From Bacillus sp. JCM 19058 (GTDB lineage: Bacteria; Bacillota; Bacilli; Bacillales_H; Bacillaceae_D), in contig BAXO01000065.1 in the NCBI GenBank assembly GCA_001310555.1, forward strand, positions 1 through 31,090: a DNA stretch of 31,090 bases, written 5' to 3'. The notes beneath the pieces are model-generated. The model saw only the letters and a program-made list of their open reading frames with translations, did not search any database and was not told the DNA's origin. Of this stretch, positions 18,315-27,825 are shown in pieces. Each line of letters starts with the position of its first letter. The first letter of the stretch is position 1. The position numbers and the translations under genes were made by a program.

Positions 18315-18867
18315 TCACATTCGCTGTTTTTTTTGCCTTTCACGGAATCGACGCGCTTTCATGATATTGCCGCAAACTTTAGCATCACACCAACGTCGAG
18401 CTTTGTTTTTGCTTTGATCGAAAAAAAACCCAGCCACAATCGTGATTATCACATATTTTTATTCGACTTTTATCTTTATTAGTTAGGAGTTGTGCAAAAG
18501 AATAAGCAATACGCCAAATTACTAATGACCACCCGGCCTCATTGTAATCATGTTCAATCTGGTATTCAGGTTCATCATAGACTAAATAAACATTCATGCT
18601 CACACTTTGCAGGATATTATTAATCTCCCTTAACTTAACTTGATCTGATTGCCCTGCATTTATCTCAACTATAGTTTCATGCATGTTCTTTCGTAATGAA
18701 GTAAGACGCTCTTTTGTAACTGAGTCTAAATGTAATAATGCTCCTAGGTCCCACTTGTCAAATAACTGACTTAGCCATTGAGGATCATCAAGCATATCCC
18801 TTTTAATTGCTGAACTACGCCAGTCAGTTAAGTTGCTATTAACAATATCCAAACATAAATAATCCAT
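18315..18867 (-). pseudogene. ABATE/CGNR zinc-finger regulator, one run frameshift
   Basis: ATG at 18867 follows AAGGAGAAGG. The N-terminal 130 residues match the ABATE layout (short hydrophobic start, WLSQLFDKWDLG...). The C-terminal zinc ribbon begins CDNHDCGWVFF. Shortening the A8 run 18421-18428 by one gives FDQSKNKARRWCDAKVCGN and a basic end RRFRERQ, the full CGNR finger with four Cys. The usual CGNR tetrad is CGNI here. Corrected length is about 183 residues. These are putative DNA-binding regulators; the divergent hydrolase gene is the natural target. Confidence 0.85.
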
Positions 18868-18919
18868 TTATCCTTCTCCTTATTTGACAAACTTACTTGC
18901 GATATGATAATTTTAACAA

Positions 18920-18953
18920 AAGTAACTATCGTAATCAATTATGGTGGTTACTT
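18920..18953. promoter_or_regulatory. Inverted repeat between the CGNR gene and the divergent hydrolase
   Basis: AAGTAAC (18920-18926) and GTTACTT (18947-18953) are perfect 7-bp arms 20 bp apart, placed in the 131-bp divergent promoter region. Two half-sites about 2.5 turns apart are compatible with a dimeric regulator that controls both genes. The link to the CGNR protein is an inference from position. Confidence 0.4.
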
Positions 18954-18998
18954 AGCTATATTGTTTCTTAATAAACAAGGCATTGAAAGGAGTAAAAC

Positions 18999-19911
18999 AT
19001 GAATAAGAATCGTCACAAAACCTGTCACCAAACCATTGAAGTCAAAGGTATAGACATTTTTTTACAGATATGCGGGGAATCCAGAGATGCCTGCAATACT
19101 GCTCCTTCATGGATCTCCAAGCTCCTCACATATGTATCGTAACATTATTGAACCACTCTCAGAATCAGCTTATGTCATTGCTCCTGATTTACCTGGTTTC
19201 GGATTCTCTTCGTCGCCATCAACTGATGACTACACGTATACGTTTGAGAATATTGCCGCTTCGATTGAGGCTTTCATCGAGAGTCTCGGACTTAAAAGGT
19301 TTTTCCTCTTCGTCACCGACTTTGGCACACCCGTCGGCTACTATCTTGCGACTCAACGACCAGATCGTATACTTGGCTTAATCGTCCAGAATGGCAATGC
19401 GCACGATGAGGGATTGGGCGCTGATTGGGACACGCCGAAAGAATATTGGGCTAATCCCACCGAGGAAAACAAAGCCAAACTACCTGAGTGGCTTAATTTC
19501 GAGGGGACACGCGGCACATATATTTGGGGTCTTCCCGAACGTCTAAAAGTTCTTCATCCACCTGAGTGCTGGCATCTTGACTGGGCACTAATGGCGAGAC
19601 CAGGACATATCGACATTCACTTTCAAATCTTTAATGACTATCAAGCACATGTTGCTCGCTTTCCTATTATTGAGTCCTACCACCGCGAGAACCAGCCACC
19701 TTGTCTCTTACTTTGGGGGCGACACGACATTTTTTTTGAGTTGGAGGAAATCATCGCTTACAGCCGTGTTCTCGACACGCTAGAAATCCATGTTTTCGAA
19801 GGTGGACACTTCCTTTTGGAGACGCATCACCAAGAATGCGCTGATCTAGTTAGTAGTTTTATCAACGACATAAATTCAGGGAAATTTCAAGCGCCAGATA
19901 CTCCTAGCTAA
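18999..19911 (+). pseudogene. Haloalkane dehalogenase/epoxide hydrolase-like alpha/beta hydrolase, one run frameshift
   Basis: ATG at 18999 follows AAAGGAG. The first 20 codons (NKNRHKTCHQTIEVKGIDIF) join the main frame if T7 at 19057-19063 is shortened by one (FYRYAGNPEMPAILLLHGSP). The core shows HGSPSSS (oxyanion), DLPGFGFSS and the nucleophile elbow V-T-D-F-G, where Asp replaces Ser as in haloalkane dehalogenases and epoxide hydrolases. It ends with the acidic residue region WGRHDIFF and His in EGGHFLLETH. Corrected length is about 304 residues. The Asp nucleophile indicates C-halogen or epoxide hydrolysis by a covalent alkyl-enzyme; the natural substrate is unknown. It is divergent from the CGNR gene. 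Confidence 0.85.
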
Positions 19912-19998
19912 TCACACTTCACTTCCGATGAAACACGTAACCGCAGCAATATATCTAAGACTTTTAAATGGAGCAAACCCCTCCAGATTTGGTAATAA

Positions 19999-20035
19999 AA
20001 TAACGGCTGCACATATAAGGTAGCCGTTATTTTTT
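19999..20035 (+). terminator. Rho-independent terminator
   Basis: AATAACGGCT (19999-20008) and AGCCGTTATT (20022-20031) are perfect 10-bp arms with a 13-nt loop, followed by TTTTTT. It lies 88 nt after the hydrolase stop. The remainder of 20036-20239 holds no recognisable gene. Confidence 0.85.
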
Positions 20036-20239
20036 GAAATTTCACATAATATAATTGTATTGGATTAGCACTCCTTTCTTTTCGGCAGCTCTCTATCTTT
20101 TATTAAACCGCCTATCGTATGAAGTCAAACAGATAAAGTGCACGAAAGGCTTTTGCTCCTGCTAGACCCGAAGTATTGTGAAAATATCCATTGAGCTTGA
20201 GCTTACCTCTTCGTATAAGTCTATCACAATCATTAAGCT

Positions 20240-20611
20240 TCAATTCTTTTTAAGTGTACTTGATATCATTTTGACACATGAATAGCTAATTAATAAAAGT
20301 GAGATTATTATTAATAGCACAACCATTGGATTTGTCTGTAATCCGTAAAGTAATTTTTCCCATTCTGACACTTCTGAGTAGGCTCGCCCTTTTAATAAAG
20401 ATTCAGATGGTCTGCTTGCGTCAAATGTAAAAACAAACAGTAAGATTAATCCAAAGAACGGTAGAACAATTAAATTTCCTAAATGAAAGTTTCTTAAAGA
20501 ACGGTTAACGATCGAGTGGATAACAAAAATTAAGTAAAATGCTAATAAAAACAAAATTAAAATAATCACTGAGAAACCTCCATCAATAAAGTTTAATTCT
20601 CTCACGAACAC
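20240..20611 (-). CDS. Small membrane protein of unknown function
   Basis: 123 residues with three predicted helices (VIILILFLLAFYLIFVI, LIVLPFFGLILLFVF and VVLLIIISLLLISY). A hydrophilic loop of about 30 residues between helices two and three contains SRPSESLLKGRAYSEVSEWEKL. The start codon (GTG at 20611) has no convincing ribosome binding site and no upstream start is better, so the 5' end may be damaged. No family is recognised. It is convergent with the hydrolase gene across the terminator. Confidence 0.55.
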   Translation of the reverse strand: MFVRELNFIDGGFSVIILILFLLAFYLIFVIHSIVNRSLRNFHLGNLIVLPFFGLILLFVFTFDASRPSESLLKGRAYSEVSEWEKLLYGLQTNPMVVLLIIISLLLISYSCVKMISSTLKKN

Positions 20612-20987
20612 TCACGTAATCTTAAAATTCCATTAACACCTAACCGTTCCAATTTGGTTTTCTTGTACTATTTCGACGTGACATTAAAATTTCTTCTATT
20701 TTTCATTACGCCAAGATTGGTTGTAAAAGAAGCTTCATATTGGTTAGTAGCTACTACTCCAGAATTCACGGCGTCAATCAGTATCAAACAGGAAGCGTAT
20801 AGTCACAACTGCAGCCCTTAATCTCATGGAAGCGGTTGGTCTGATAAGCCTGAAAGAGTATCGATAATAACCCAGTCATAATCCTCCATAACTGGCCGAA
20901 GAAGGCGATAGGAATTGAATACCTATCACCTTCTTCGGCCGCCTATTAATTTTGATCACTATCCATTTTTTTCGACTTCTTTTCTCA
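20612..20987. other. Gene-free stretch with a long RNA hairpin
   Basis: 20894-20912 and 20922-20940 form a 19-bp stem (GGCCGAAGAAGG.GATAGG) with a 9-nt loop. The single non-matching pair is a G-U wobble if transcribed on the minus strand but a C-A clash on the plus strand, so the minus-strand RNA, downstream of the solute-binding protein gene, is favoured. No U-tract follows. The remaining sequence (20640-20890) has broken open pieces; one minus-strand piece (DYDWVIIDTLSGLSDQ) faintly resembles a ParA/MinD Walker B region but ends at once. Confidence 0.5.
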
Positions 20988-22332
20988 CTATTCATTCTTG
21001 ATTCGTTCTTGAATCAACATATCTAAGCGCTCTTTCTCTCGGCGTAAAAATGAATTCACGTCCGTATCCTCATCAAATAAAACTCTCCAATCGATCGACT
21101 CCACTAGCGTATTGAGGTTTAAATAGCGTTCGTACGGACTGACGTTCTCCGGTCCGGGGTTAGGGGGGTATTTGAAAAATGCGTCTGTATTGTATTCTTG
21201 CATCCCTTCGATTTCCTCGCCAAACACCTCCTGCATCTCCGGATCTATTAATGGTGAGGCTAAAGCATATTTACTTGATTGCATTTTTTGCGCCTCATCG
21301 GATAATATATAGGCTAAAACTTCGAACGCTTCATCTGGATGTTCACTCGTTGCCGTAATCGCAAAAGCATTACTCCATGAAATCGGTGCATACTCCGGGT
21401 GCCCATCCCAAAGTGGGAAGGTTGTCAAATCAAAATTAATGTTTCCTTCACCATGCACTGTTGTAATCGCATTCCAATATGGAGACATAGCAACAGTCCC
21501 TTCCTCGATAAATCCATTATAGAACGTTGGAAAAGGATAGTTCCCTGGAATGTTTACAAAGTCTTGATACAGGGAAGCGATATCGGACCATATCGAATCC
21601 TCCAAAAAAAAGCAATTCGCCCGTTTCGGGGTCGGTAAAATTTATTGACAGTTGTTGGATTGGAAGTCGAGAGGCTGTATCGTTCTCTCTCATATCAAAC
21701 GTAAATCCTTTGTAATCCACCCCGTCCCTTGTCGCTGTGAGACGAGAGGCCAAATCCAACGTCTCTTTCCATGTCATCCCATCTTCAGGATACGGTTCCC
21801 CGAACAAGTCAAAAATATCTTTATTGTAATACAGTGCTCGAACCCCTCGATTATAAGGCATGGCAAGTAATCTTCCTTCCCCCGTCGGATCTTGGTTAAT
21901 GAAGGAGGTGATAATACTTGGCTCAATACGTTCTAAGTCAAAATCATGTTTGTCTGCCAACTCGATTAAATCAACTTCAAGCTCATATTCAACGATACTG
22001 GAATATAATCCCCCTTGATTGCCTATATGAATAATATCCGGTACCGCATCGTTTAACAGTAAATCCTCCATCGGCGTATCCTCAATTTGCTCTACAGTAA
22101 TATGTGGCAACTTATCCTCTATTGGTTCTTTTATAAATTCCTCGAAACGCTCCTCATCAAAAATATGCGCCATAATCGTCACAGTAACATCTTCTACTTG
22201 CTTTTCTTCCTCATCGTTACTTTCATTTAGGGGAGAACCTACTTCCCCCGTGCAAGCTGCTGTAACAAATGCGATCATAATCATGGTGGTCATACCGATT
22301 ATTCCTTTAAGAAAGCCCTTACAAATCCTCAT
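20988..22332 (-). pseudogene. ABC transporter extracellular solute-binding lipoprotein (family 1), one run frameshift
   Basis: ATG at 22332 follows AAAGGAAGG. A lipoprotein signal ends in FVTAAC, so the protein would be lipid-anchored on the outer face of the membrane. The N-terminal lobe includes VPDIIHIGNQGG, LLAMPYNRGVRALYYNKDIF and WKETLDLASRL. The C-lobe includes VAMSPYWNA, ISWSNAFAIT and HPDEAFEVLAYILSDEAQK, typical of the UgpB-like sugar-binding family. A break in A8 21604-21611 is removed by deleting one base (GELLFL-EDSIWSD). Corrected length is about 447 residues. It lies 60 bp downstream of the FAD oxidoreductase, likely in one operon. No permease genes follow within the window. 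Confidence 0.85.
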
Positions 22333-22392
22333 TTATAAAACCTTCCTTTCATGAAGTGTGGAAAACTCTTTCATTGTATCGACGTCACTGTT

Positions 22393-24249
22393 TCATTCGC
22401 GTGCCGGATAAATTCTCACTTCATTTATTCTAGCCTGTTCGGAACCATGTGTTTCATGTACATTTATTCGTATCTTATTTGTAGTTGGATTGCCTGCGAC
22501 GGAGTGGATACAAAGCCGTTGATAGTTATCTTTTTCCTCAAACAGTGTTTGCCACTTCCCACCAACCTCGCACTCGATTGTATAATGCTTCACGACCTCT
22601 GGCTGTGGACGGCCCCATTTCATTTTCTTTACATAACCGTTTGATTGGCTAAGTGTCAATACTCGGTGTTGACCACTATCAAAGACCAATCGGATTTCGC
22701 CAAGTTGAAAAGGAGCATCCCAAATTAATTCGAGCCACTCTGGCCTTGCTCCAGGTGAAGCGGCACTTATCCAGCGATTGGTGCCTTCTATCCCTCTGTT
22801 TCTTTTAACCCCTTTAGGACCAAAAGTAGCGCGCGTCTGTCCAGAAATAATATTTATAGCACGGCCATCATCCCTCTCGCTTGATGCGGTAATAGTAGCC
22901 TTTCTCGCATAATCGTTTGTATCTTCATTGGTTACACCAATGAGATAGGCATCATCTCTGAGTAGATTTTGTTGAATTGCCGAAAGAGACAGATGATCCG
23001 ATAATAGCTCATGTGGTGTCAGTTCCTTTTTCACCGCATACGCTGCAGCTGTTCCAACACCCTGTCCGACTACTGCACAGGTAGCCATGACCCTAGTAGA
23101 AGCAAAGGCCACATGTGTAGCGGAAATATTTCGCCCAGCAAACATTAAATTTTCAATGTCCTTTGATACACATGCCCTTAAAGGGATATCATATAAATGT
23201 GGTACTTGAATACTATTCGTAGGTTTCACATCGGTCGCATCAATCCCTTCAGGGGGATGTAAATCGATTGGCCATCCTCCATAAGCAATCGCATCTTTAA
23301 AAGGTTTAGCGTCCGTTAAATCGTTTTGAGTTAATACATACATGCCCTTAAATCTACGGCTTTCCCGTTTCCCAGGTAAAAAGCCGAACCATTCTAATGC
23401 CCAATGATCGGCACCATGATCGCCGTCATTTTTAATATGATCCCATACACCTAACATGATGGCTAATAATTCATCGCGGATCGTTTCATTGTCTTTAATG
23501 GTATCTAGTGTTCCGCCCCATTCTACCCACCAATAACCATATTCCAGTCCCTTGTCCGTACCAACTGAAGCATGAGGGCGCAACTTTAGGTCTTCTTCTG
23601 TAAACTTTCTTGCCCATGTTGGCGCCTGGAACTTTGCAGGATAACCTACATCCCTTGCTTGGAACAATAAGCTTGATCCCTGTCGATAATCATCTCCTTC
23701 ATCATTCGCGAAATCTTCATTATGCGTTTCCTTACTCTCTCGTCCCCAAAAATAAGAGGCGCCCGCTTCCTTCCCTAAGCGTCCATCACCTGTACAGTCG
23801 ACAAAAATAGCGGCCTTAATCGTAAAAATATCTTCTGTTGATTGCCGTTCCGCAACTACCTGTTTTATGTTATTTTGCTCGGTTATAGCATCCGTTACGA
23901 CCGTATTTAACAATAAGGTTAAATTGTCGTTTTCACGACATTTTTCATAATAAATTAGATCCAGCATTGATGATGAACGTTGAGGATTTCGTACAGCCGT
24001 TTCTAAGCGAATCTCTTCGATAATGCCACCTTCTCTTGCTTCCGTTTCTAGCTCTTTCCCACGTTTTCCACTGGCATCTGCTCCGACAATATGCATACGT
24101 ACCTCACTGGAAGCATTTCCTCCCAGTACAGATCGATCTTGGCATAAGATCACTTTAGCCCCGTTCCGTGCAGCAGCAATTGCCGTTGGAACTCCAGCTG
24201 CTCCACCTCCAGCGACTAATACATCACAATACAAATCCGAATGTTTCAT
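22393..24249 (-). CDS. FAD-dependent oxidoreductase with C-terminal discoidin-like domain
   Basis: Intact 618-residue protein. The N-terminal Rossmann fold has G14-x-G16-x-x-G19 (VAGGGAAGVPTAIAAARNGAKV), then SVLGGNASSEVRMHIVG, a FAD_oxidored-type signature. FVDCTGDGRLGKEAGA and NLMFAGRNISATHVAFASTRVMATCAVVGQ are the conserved later FAD contacts. The last about 150 residues (from ATITASSERDDG) look like an F5/8-type C or discoidin beta-sandwich (WLELIWDAPFQLGEIRLVFDSG). Related proteins are found in polysaccharide and glycoside utilisation loci; the reaction is usually unknown. It is divergent from the AraC regulator and upstream of the solute-binding protein, which supports a carbohydrate role. 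No signal peptide, so cytoplasmic. Confidence 0.85.
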   Translation of the reverse strand: MKHSDLYCDVLVAGGGAAGVPTAIAAARNGAKVILCQDRSVLGGNASSEVRMHIVGADASGKRGKELETEAREGGIIEEIRLETAVRNPQRSSSMLDLIYYEKCRENDNLTLLLNTVVTDAITEQNNIKQVVAERQSTEDIFTIKAAIFVDCTGDGRLGKEAGASYFWGRESKETHNEDFANDEGDDYRQGSSLLFQARDVGYPAKFQAPTWARKFTEEDLKLRPHASVGTDKGLEYGYWWVEWGGTLDTIKDNETIRDELLAIMLGVWDHIKNDGDHGADHWALEWFGFLPGKRESRRFKGMYVLTQNDLTDAKPFKDAIAYGGWPIDLHPPEGIDATDVKPTNSIQVPHLYDIPLRACVSKDIENLMFAGRNISATHVAFASTRVMATCAVVGQGVGTAAAYAVKKELTPHELLSDHLSLSAIQQNLLRDDAYLIGVTNEDTNDYARKATITASSERDDGRAINIISGQTRATFGPKGVKRNRGIEGTNRWISAASPGARPEWLELIWDAPFQLGEIRLVFDSGQHRVLTLSQSNGYVKKMKWGRPQPEVVKHYTIECEVGGKWQTLFEEKDNYQRLCIHSVAGNPTTNKIRINVHETHGSEQARINEVRIYPARE

Positions 24250-24466
24250 CTCCCTTTACCCCTTTCAAATTACGTTGAACGAAGTGATAATACACATCTT
24301 GAAATCGTATTCTTATTTAAATTCTGTAAAACCTACTTCCTCCCAACAAATACAAACCCATTATGATATAATTTGAATGAATATCTTTAATAAACAGAAT
24401 ATGCAAAATAAAAAAAACTTTAAAATACACATAATTTACTTTGTCATATCCAAAATTTCAAAAAGG

Positions 24467-25272
24467 ATGAGTAAATTGAATACCTCTATAATATTTCCAC
24501 AATTGATTAATCATGTATTTTGGAATAAAAAGGAGTGTTTTTTTACTAACACAAGATACGTATTCAACTTGGATGTTATTCGCCATCGAAGAAGGGGATT
24601 TTACATACCGGATTGATCAATCGCAGGACACGCAAAAAAGGGAGACATTGTGATTTGCCCCCCTAGGTTTGCTTTTCATCGCAAAACCGAAAGCCCTTTA
24701 AGCTTTCACGCTATTTCTTTTGATTTTCCATATCATAAAATGGGGTTCTTACAAGACAAGTTGCAACAAAATGAACATAGACTATTTATCCCTCTTACTA
24801 CTCGCTTATTAGAAAATTATCAGCAACTACGAAAACTACACTCCCTCTCTGATATAGCTCCGTTAAAACAACATTATTTTCACGATATGTGGATCGTCAT
24901 GAGCGACTACAATTCATGTCTCTTCGAGAGAAAAGGGCAAAGTCACCAGGCGACCCTGTATTAGAACAAGTCCTTGCTTTTCTAGAAAACCATGCTCATC
25001 AATCGATCGAAATTAAGCATGTCGCCAGAAAATTCCAAATGTCATCCGTTCAATTGACTCGCAGCTTCAAAAAAGTCTATCATATGACCCCATTGCAATA
25101 CTTGACTTCCATTCGCATCGAAAAAGCGGCCAACTTATTATTAGAAACCGATTGGAATTTAGAGACGATTGCACACGAAAGCGGCTACAAAAGTGGTTAT
25201 TATCTCAGTCGAATTTTTAATAAGCATATGACCATACGACCTTCTGACTTCCGAAAAATCAATCGTTTTTAG
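24467..25272 (+). pseudogene. AraC-family regulator, three frame breaks
   Basis: ATG 24467 or TTG 24476 is the start; AAGGA is better spaced for the TTG. A TATAAT at 24367-24372 may be its -10. The N-terminal cupin sensor reads LTQDTYSTWMLFAIEEGDF after deleting one T from 24538-24544. It then needs one extra A in 24634-24639 to give KKGDIVICPPRFAFHRK. A third break lies near 24885-24895 outside a run. The C-terminal AraC domain is complete: ENHAHQSIEIKHVARKFQMSSVQLTRSFKKVYHMTPLQYL and a second helix-turn-helix ETIAHESGYKSGYYLSRIFNKH. Corrected length is about 270 residues. It likely activates the divergent FAD oxidoreductase/solute-binding operon in response to a sugar. Confidence 0.85.
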
Positions 25273-25318
25273 AGGCTGTTCACCCACTTTTAGTTAGATG
25301 TTATACCTGTATTTAGAT

Positions 25319-25355
25319 AAAAAAAAGACACTTAACAAACCGATGTTAGTGTCTT
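25319..25355 (-). terminator. Rho-independent terminator of the ureohydrolase operon
   Basis: AAGACACTaaca and its complement form a 12-bp stem with one bulged T at 25325-25355. Read on the minus strand it is followed by eight T (25319-25326), a textbook terminator, about 125 nt after the ureohydrolase stop. It also separates this operon from the convergent AraC gene. Confidence 0.8.
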
Positions 25356-25480
25356 GGTAAATCTTCTTTTTCGTCATTGAACCAATTGAGCATTTGCCAT
25401 TTATCACAGCACCTATTTAGTACGAATCATCCCATGGTTATCTATTTCAACATAACGATAGGAACGTAACAAAAAATGCA

Positions 25481-26416
25481 TTATTTCTTGTTCTTTAATA
25501 TGTGTCCCATAAAATTCAACATAGTCATTGCAGCAACACGTGAAGTGGCTCCAGTCGGATCATATTGCGGAGCTACCTCTACAAGATCAAAACAAATGAC
25601 GTTCCCTTTTTCAGCTATTCCAATTAAAATGTCATTCAGAAAATCGAAGGAAAATCCGCCAGGAGATGGTGAACCAGTTCCTGTAGCTAGTGAGATATCG
25701 AAACAATCAATATCTATTGTCACATAATACTTGTCAGATTTCGGTATTCTGTCCAGAATACCCTCTACCCCAATTTCGAATGATCCTTTGCGGAAATTAA
25801 TTCACTATTAAATTCTTTTGCAGCATCAAAGTCTTCCTTTCTGCTACTACCAAGTCCGCGAAGACCAATTTGCACCATTTATTAATATGATCCATTTCTG
25901 ACATTCTTCGCATTGGGCTTCCGTTCCCTAAAGTTTGTCCCCCTGGTGCATCTGACCAGTCTAGATGAGCATCTAATTGGATGACTGTTACATCTTCTTC
26001 ATCATTTAATGCTCTTGCTATCGGAATCGAAATGGAATGATCACCACCCATTATTGCGGGTATAGCCCCTCTATTTCTAATTTTCCTGACGGCATATTCA
26101 ATGCTATTAAAGGAACCGTTAATGTCACCATGAACTACATCAGCGTCGCCTGCATCTACGATATTAGTTCCTTCACCTAAAAAGACTTCATCTCTTTCAG
26201 GATCATAAAAGCCAGCACTACCTCTAGCATAATGTGTGGAAACCTCACGTATTCTTCTAGGACCAAAACGGCAGCCTGATAAAAAAAACCTACTCCAGTA
26301 TCATAAGGAACCCCTAAGACAGCTATATCACTATCTAATTTTTCTAAATCCTCACAGATTGGATATTTAGCAAACGACGCAATTCCGGTAATAGGCATAT
26401 TGATTTTATTTGTCAT
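25481..26416 (-). pseudogene. Ureohydrolase (agmatinase/arginase family), three frame breaks
   Basis: ATG at 26416 follows AGAAGGAG. All binuclear-manganese motifs can be found: GGDHS (first His), DAHLDWSD (D-x-H-x-D) and TIDIDCFD with GTGSPSPGG. The N-terminal PYDTGVG...SGCRFGPRRIRE is typical of agmatinases. Breaks: A8 26281-26288 (frame restored by 6 or 9 bases), a missing A near 25875-25880, and a missing G in 25768-25771. Corrected length is about 312 residues. The family hydrolyses guanidino groups to urea, or formiminoglutamate to glutamate and formamide. It lies 28 bp downstream of gltS, so a substrate linked to glutamate metabolism is attractive, but the sequence alone does not decide between agmatine, guanidinobutyrate and formiminoglutamate. 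Confidence 0.8.
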
Positions 26417-26443
26417 AAAAATTTCTCCTTCTACTCTTATGTT

Positions 26444-27633
26444 TTATTGAGCAAACAAATTTGCAAGAAATATAAATAAAGGAACTCCGACTATATCAGT
26501 TAAAACTGTCCCGGCGACGGGAATAATTATAAAAGCTTTTCTAGGAGTTAGGCCATATTTTCTACTTACTGAATCCATCACTACTAACGCATTAGGTGTT
26601 GCCCCTAAACCATAGCCAATAAATCCAGATGTCATAATTGCTGATTCGTAATTTTTGCCTAATATTCTAAACAAAACAAATACGGCTAATAGAACAGTGA
26701 AAATAGTCTGAACTAGTAACACGACGACTAATGGTAAGGCGAGATCATACAATTCCCAAAGATTTAATTGCATCATGCCATTATTAAAAACATATTTAGA
26801 GAAACACTGGAAATGGCCTCCATTGACTTTGTGGAAATTGGTACTATCGTTTTCCAATCATTAAAACTACGAAATAAAATACCTAAGAACAGACTGAATA
26901 TATGTCCAGGTATTGTGAATCCTGTGACATCAGTAATATATTGAGCAGTGGGAAGTCCAATTGCTAACGTAGTAAATATGATAGCTCCACTAATCAAAAT
27001 GCTGTTTCCTGTAACTAGATCGTTATCTTTTTGACTTAAATGGCTTTCTAAAAGACTTAAGTTTTGCTCGTCTGTTTCAATTTTTACTTTGTTTCTGTTA
27101 ATTAACCAAGTCCCTATTGGTCCACCCAACAAAGAACCAGCGATTAAACCATATGTGGCTGCAGTCATTCCGATTGTGAGCGCTCCTTCTCCACCAAGGG
27201 ATTCAACAACTGGTGCCAAAGAAGCAGCTAACCCATGCCCACCTTGAAGAGACGCCTGTCCGGCCATAAGCCAAATAGAGGATCAACTCCGAGCAATAAT
27301 GACATCCCAATACCAACACCATTTTGTACAAAAGCAAGTGTCCAACAAATTAGCATGAAAAGAAGAAGTAATTTTCCACCCTTTTTTTAAAATGCCCAAT
27401 CCTGTCGTTAAGCCTATGGTTACGAAAAACACATACATGAATAAGTCATATAAGGTCTCATCGAACTCAATTTGAACTAGCCCAGTTTCTCTTCCTATTA
27501 ACATTAAAATGGCAAAGCCAAATCCACCGATTACAGGACTAGGGATTGAATATTTATGAAGAAAATTAACTTTCCTAACTATCCAAGTTCCTAGTATTAA
27601 TAAAATAGCACCCAATGCAGGGAAGGTAATCAT
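26444..27633 (-). pseudogene. gltS: Sodium/glutamate symporter GltS, three frame breaks
   Basis: The sequence follows GltS: ITFPALGAILLILG at the N-terminus, SPVIGGFGFA, GGHGLAASLAPVVESLGGEGALTIGMT... with GSLLGGPIGTWLI in the middle, and GFIGYGLGATPNALVVMDSV near the C-terminus, the two inverted GGxG/GATPxA regions of the family. About 400 residues and ten helices. Breaks: T7 27382-27388 (6 needed), a missing A near 27266, and a missing A near 26775. ATG 27633 has no ribosome binding site. AGGGGG at 27663-27668 precedes an in-frame ATT at 27657, eight codons upstream, so the true start may be there or the 5' end may contain another error. First gene of an operon with the ureohydrolase; promoter at 27745-27773. 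Confidence 0.85.
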
Positions 27634-27744
27634 ATCTAATTCAAGTATATAAATAATGAATTCCCCCTTATTGATTCATGAGCAATTAAGATAATTTTAA
27701 CCACCTCCTATTACCAAAATTGAAACCGCTTTACTTAATTTGCA

Positions 27745-27794
27745 ATTATAGATGGTCAAAATTATAATGTGAAATATATATTTTGAATATATTT
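27745..27794. promoter_or_regulatory. gltS promoter and candidate LysR-binding site
   Basis: On the minus strand TTCACA (27773-27768), 17 bp and TATAAT (27750-27745) form a good promoter for gltS. Overlapping and just upstream of its -35, AAATATA (27772-27778) and TATATTT (27788-27794) are perfect arms 9 bp apart, the spacing expected of an AT-rich LysR-type box. It lies between the divergent gltS and LysR genes, the standard arrangement. Confidence 0.55.
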
Positions 27795-27825
27795 ATAGTT
27801 TTAAGCTATAAAGGAGGGAAAGCAA

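Noticed and set aside
20700..20890. Pieces resembling a ParA/MinD ATPase (DYDWVIIDT on minus, LVATTPEFTA on plus)
   Set aside because: They lie on opposite strands, are very short and have no Walker A motif, so chance resemblance is more likely.
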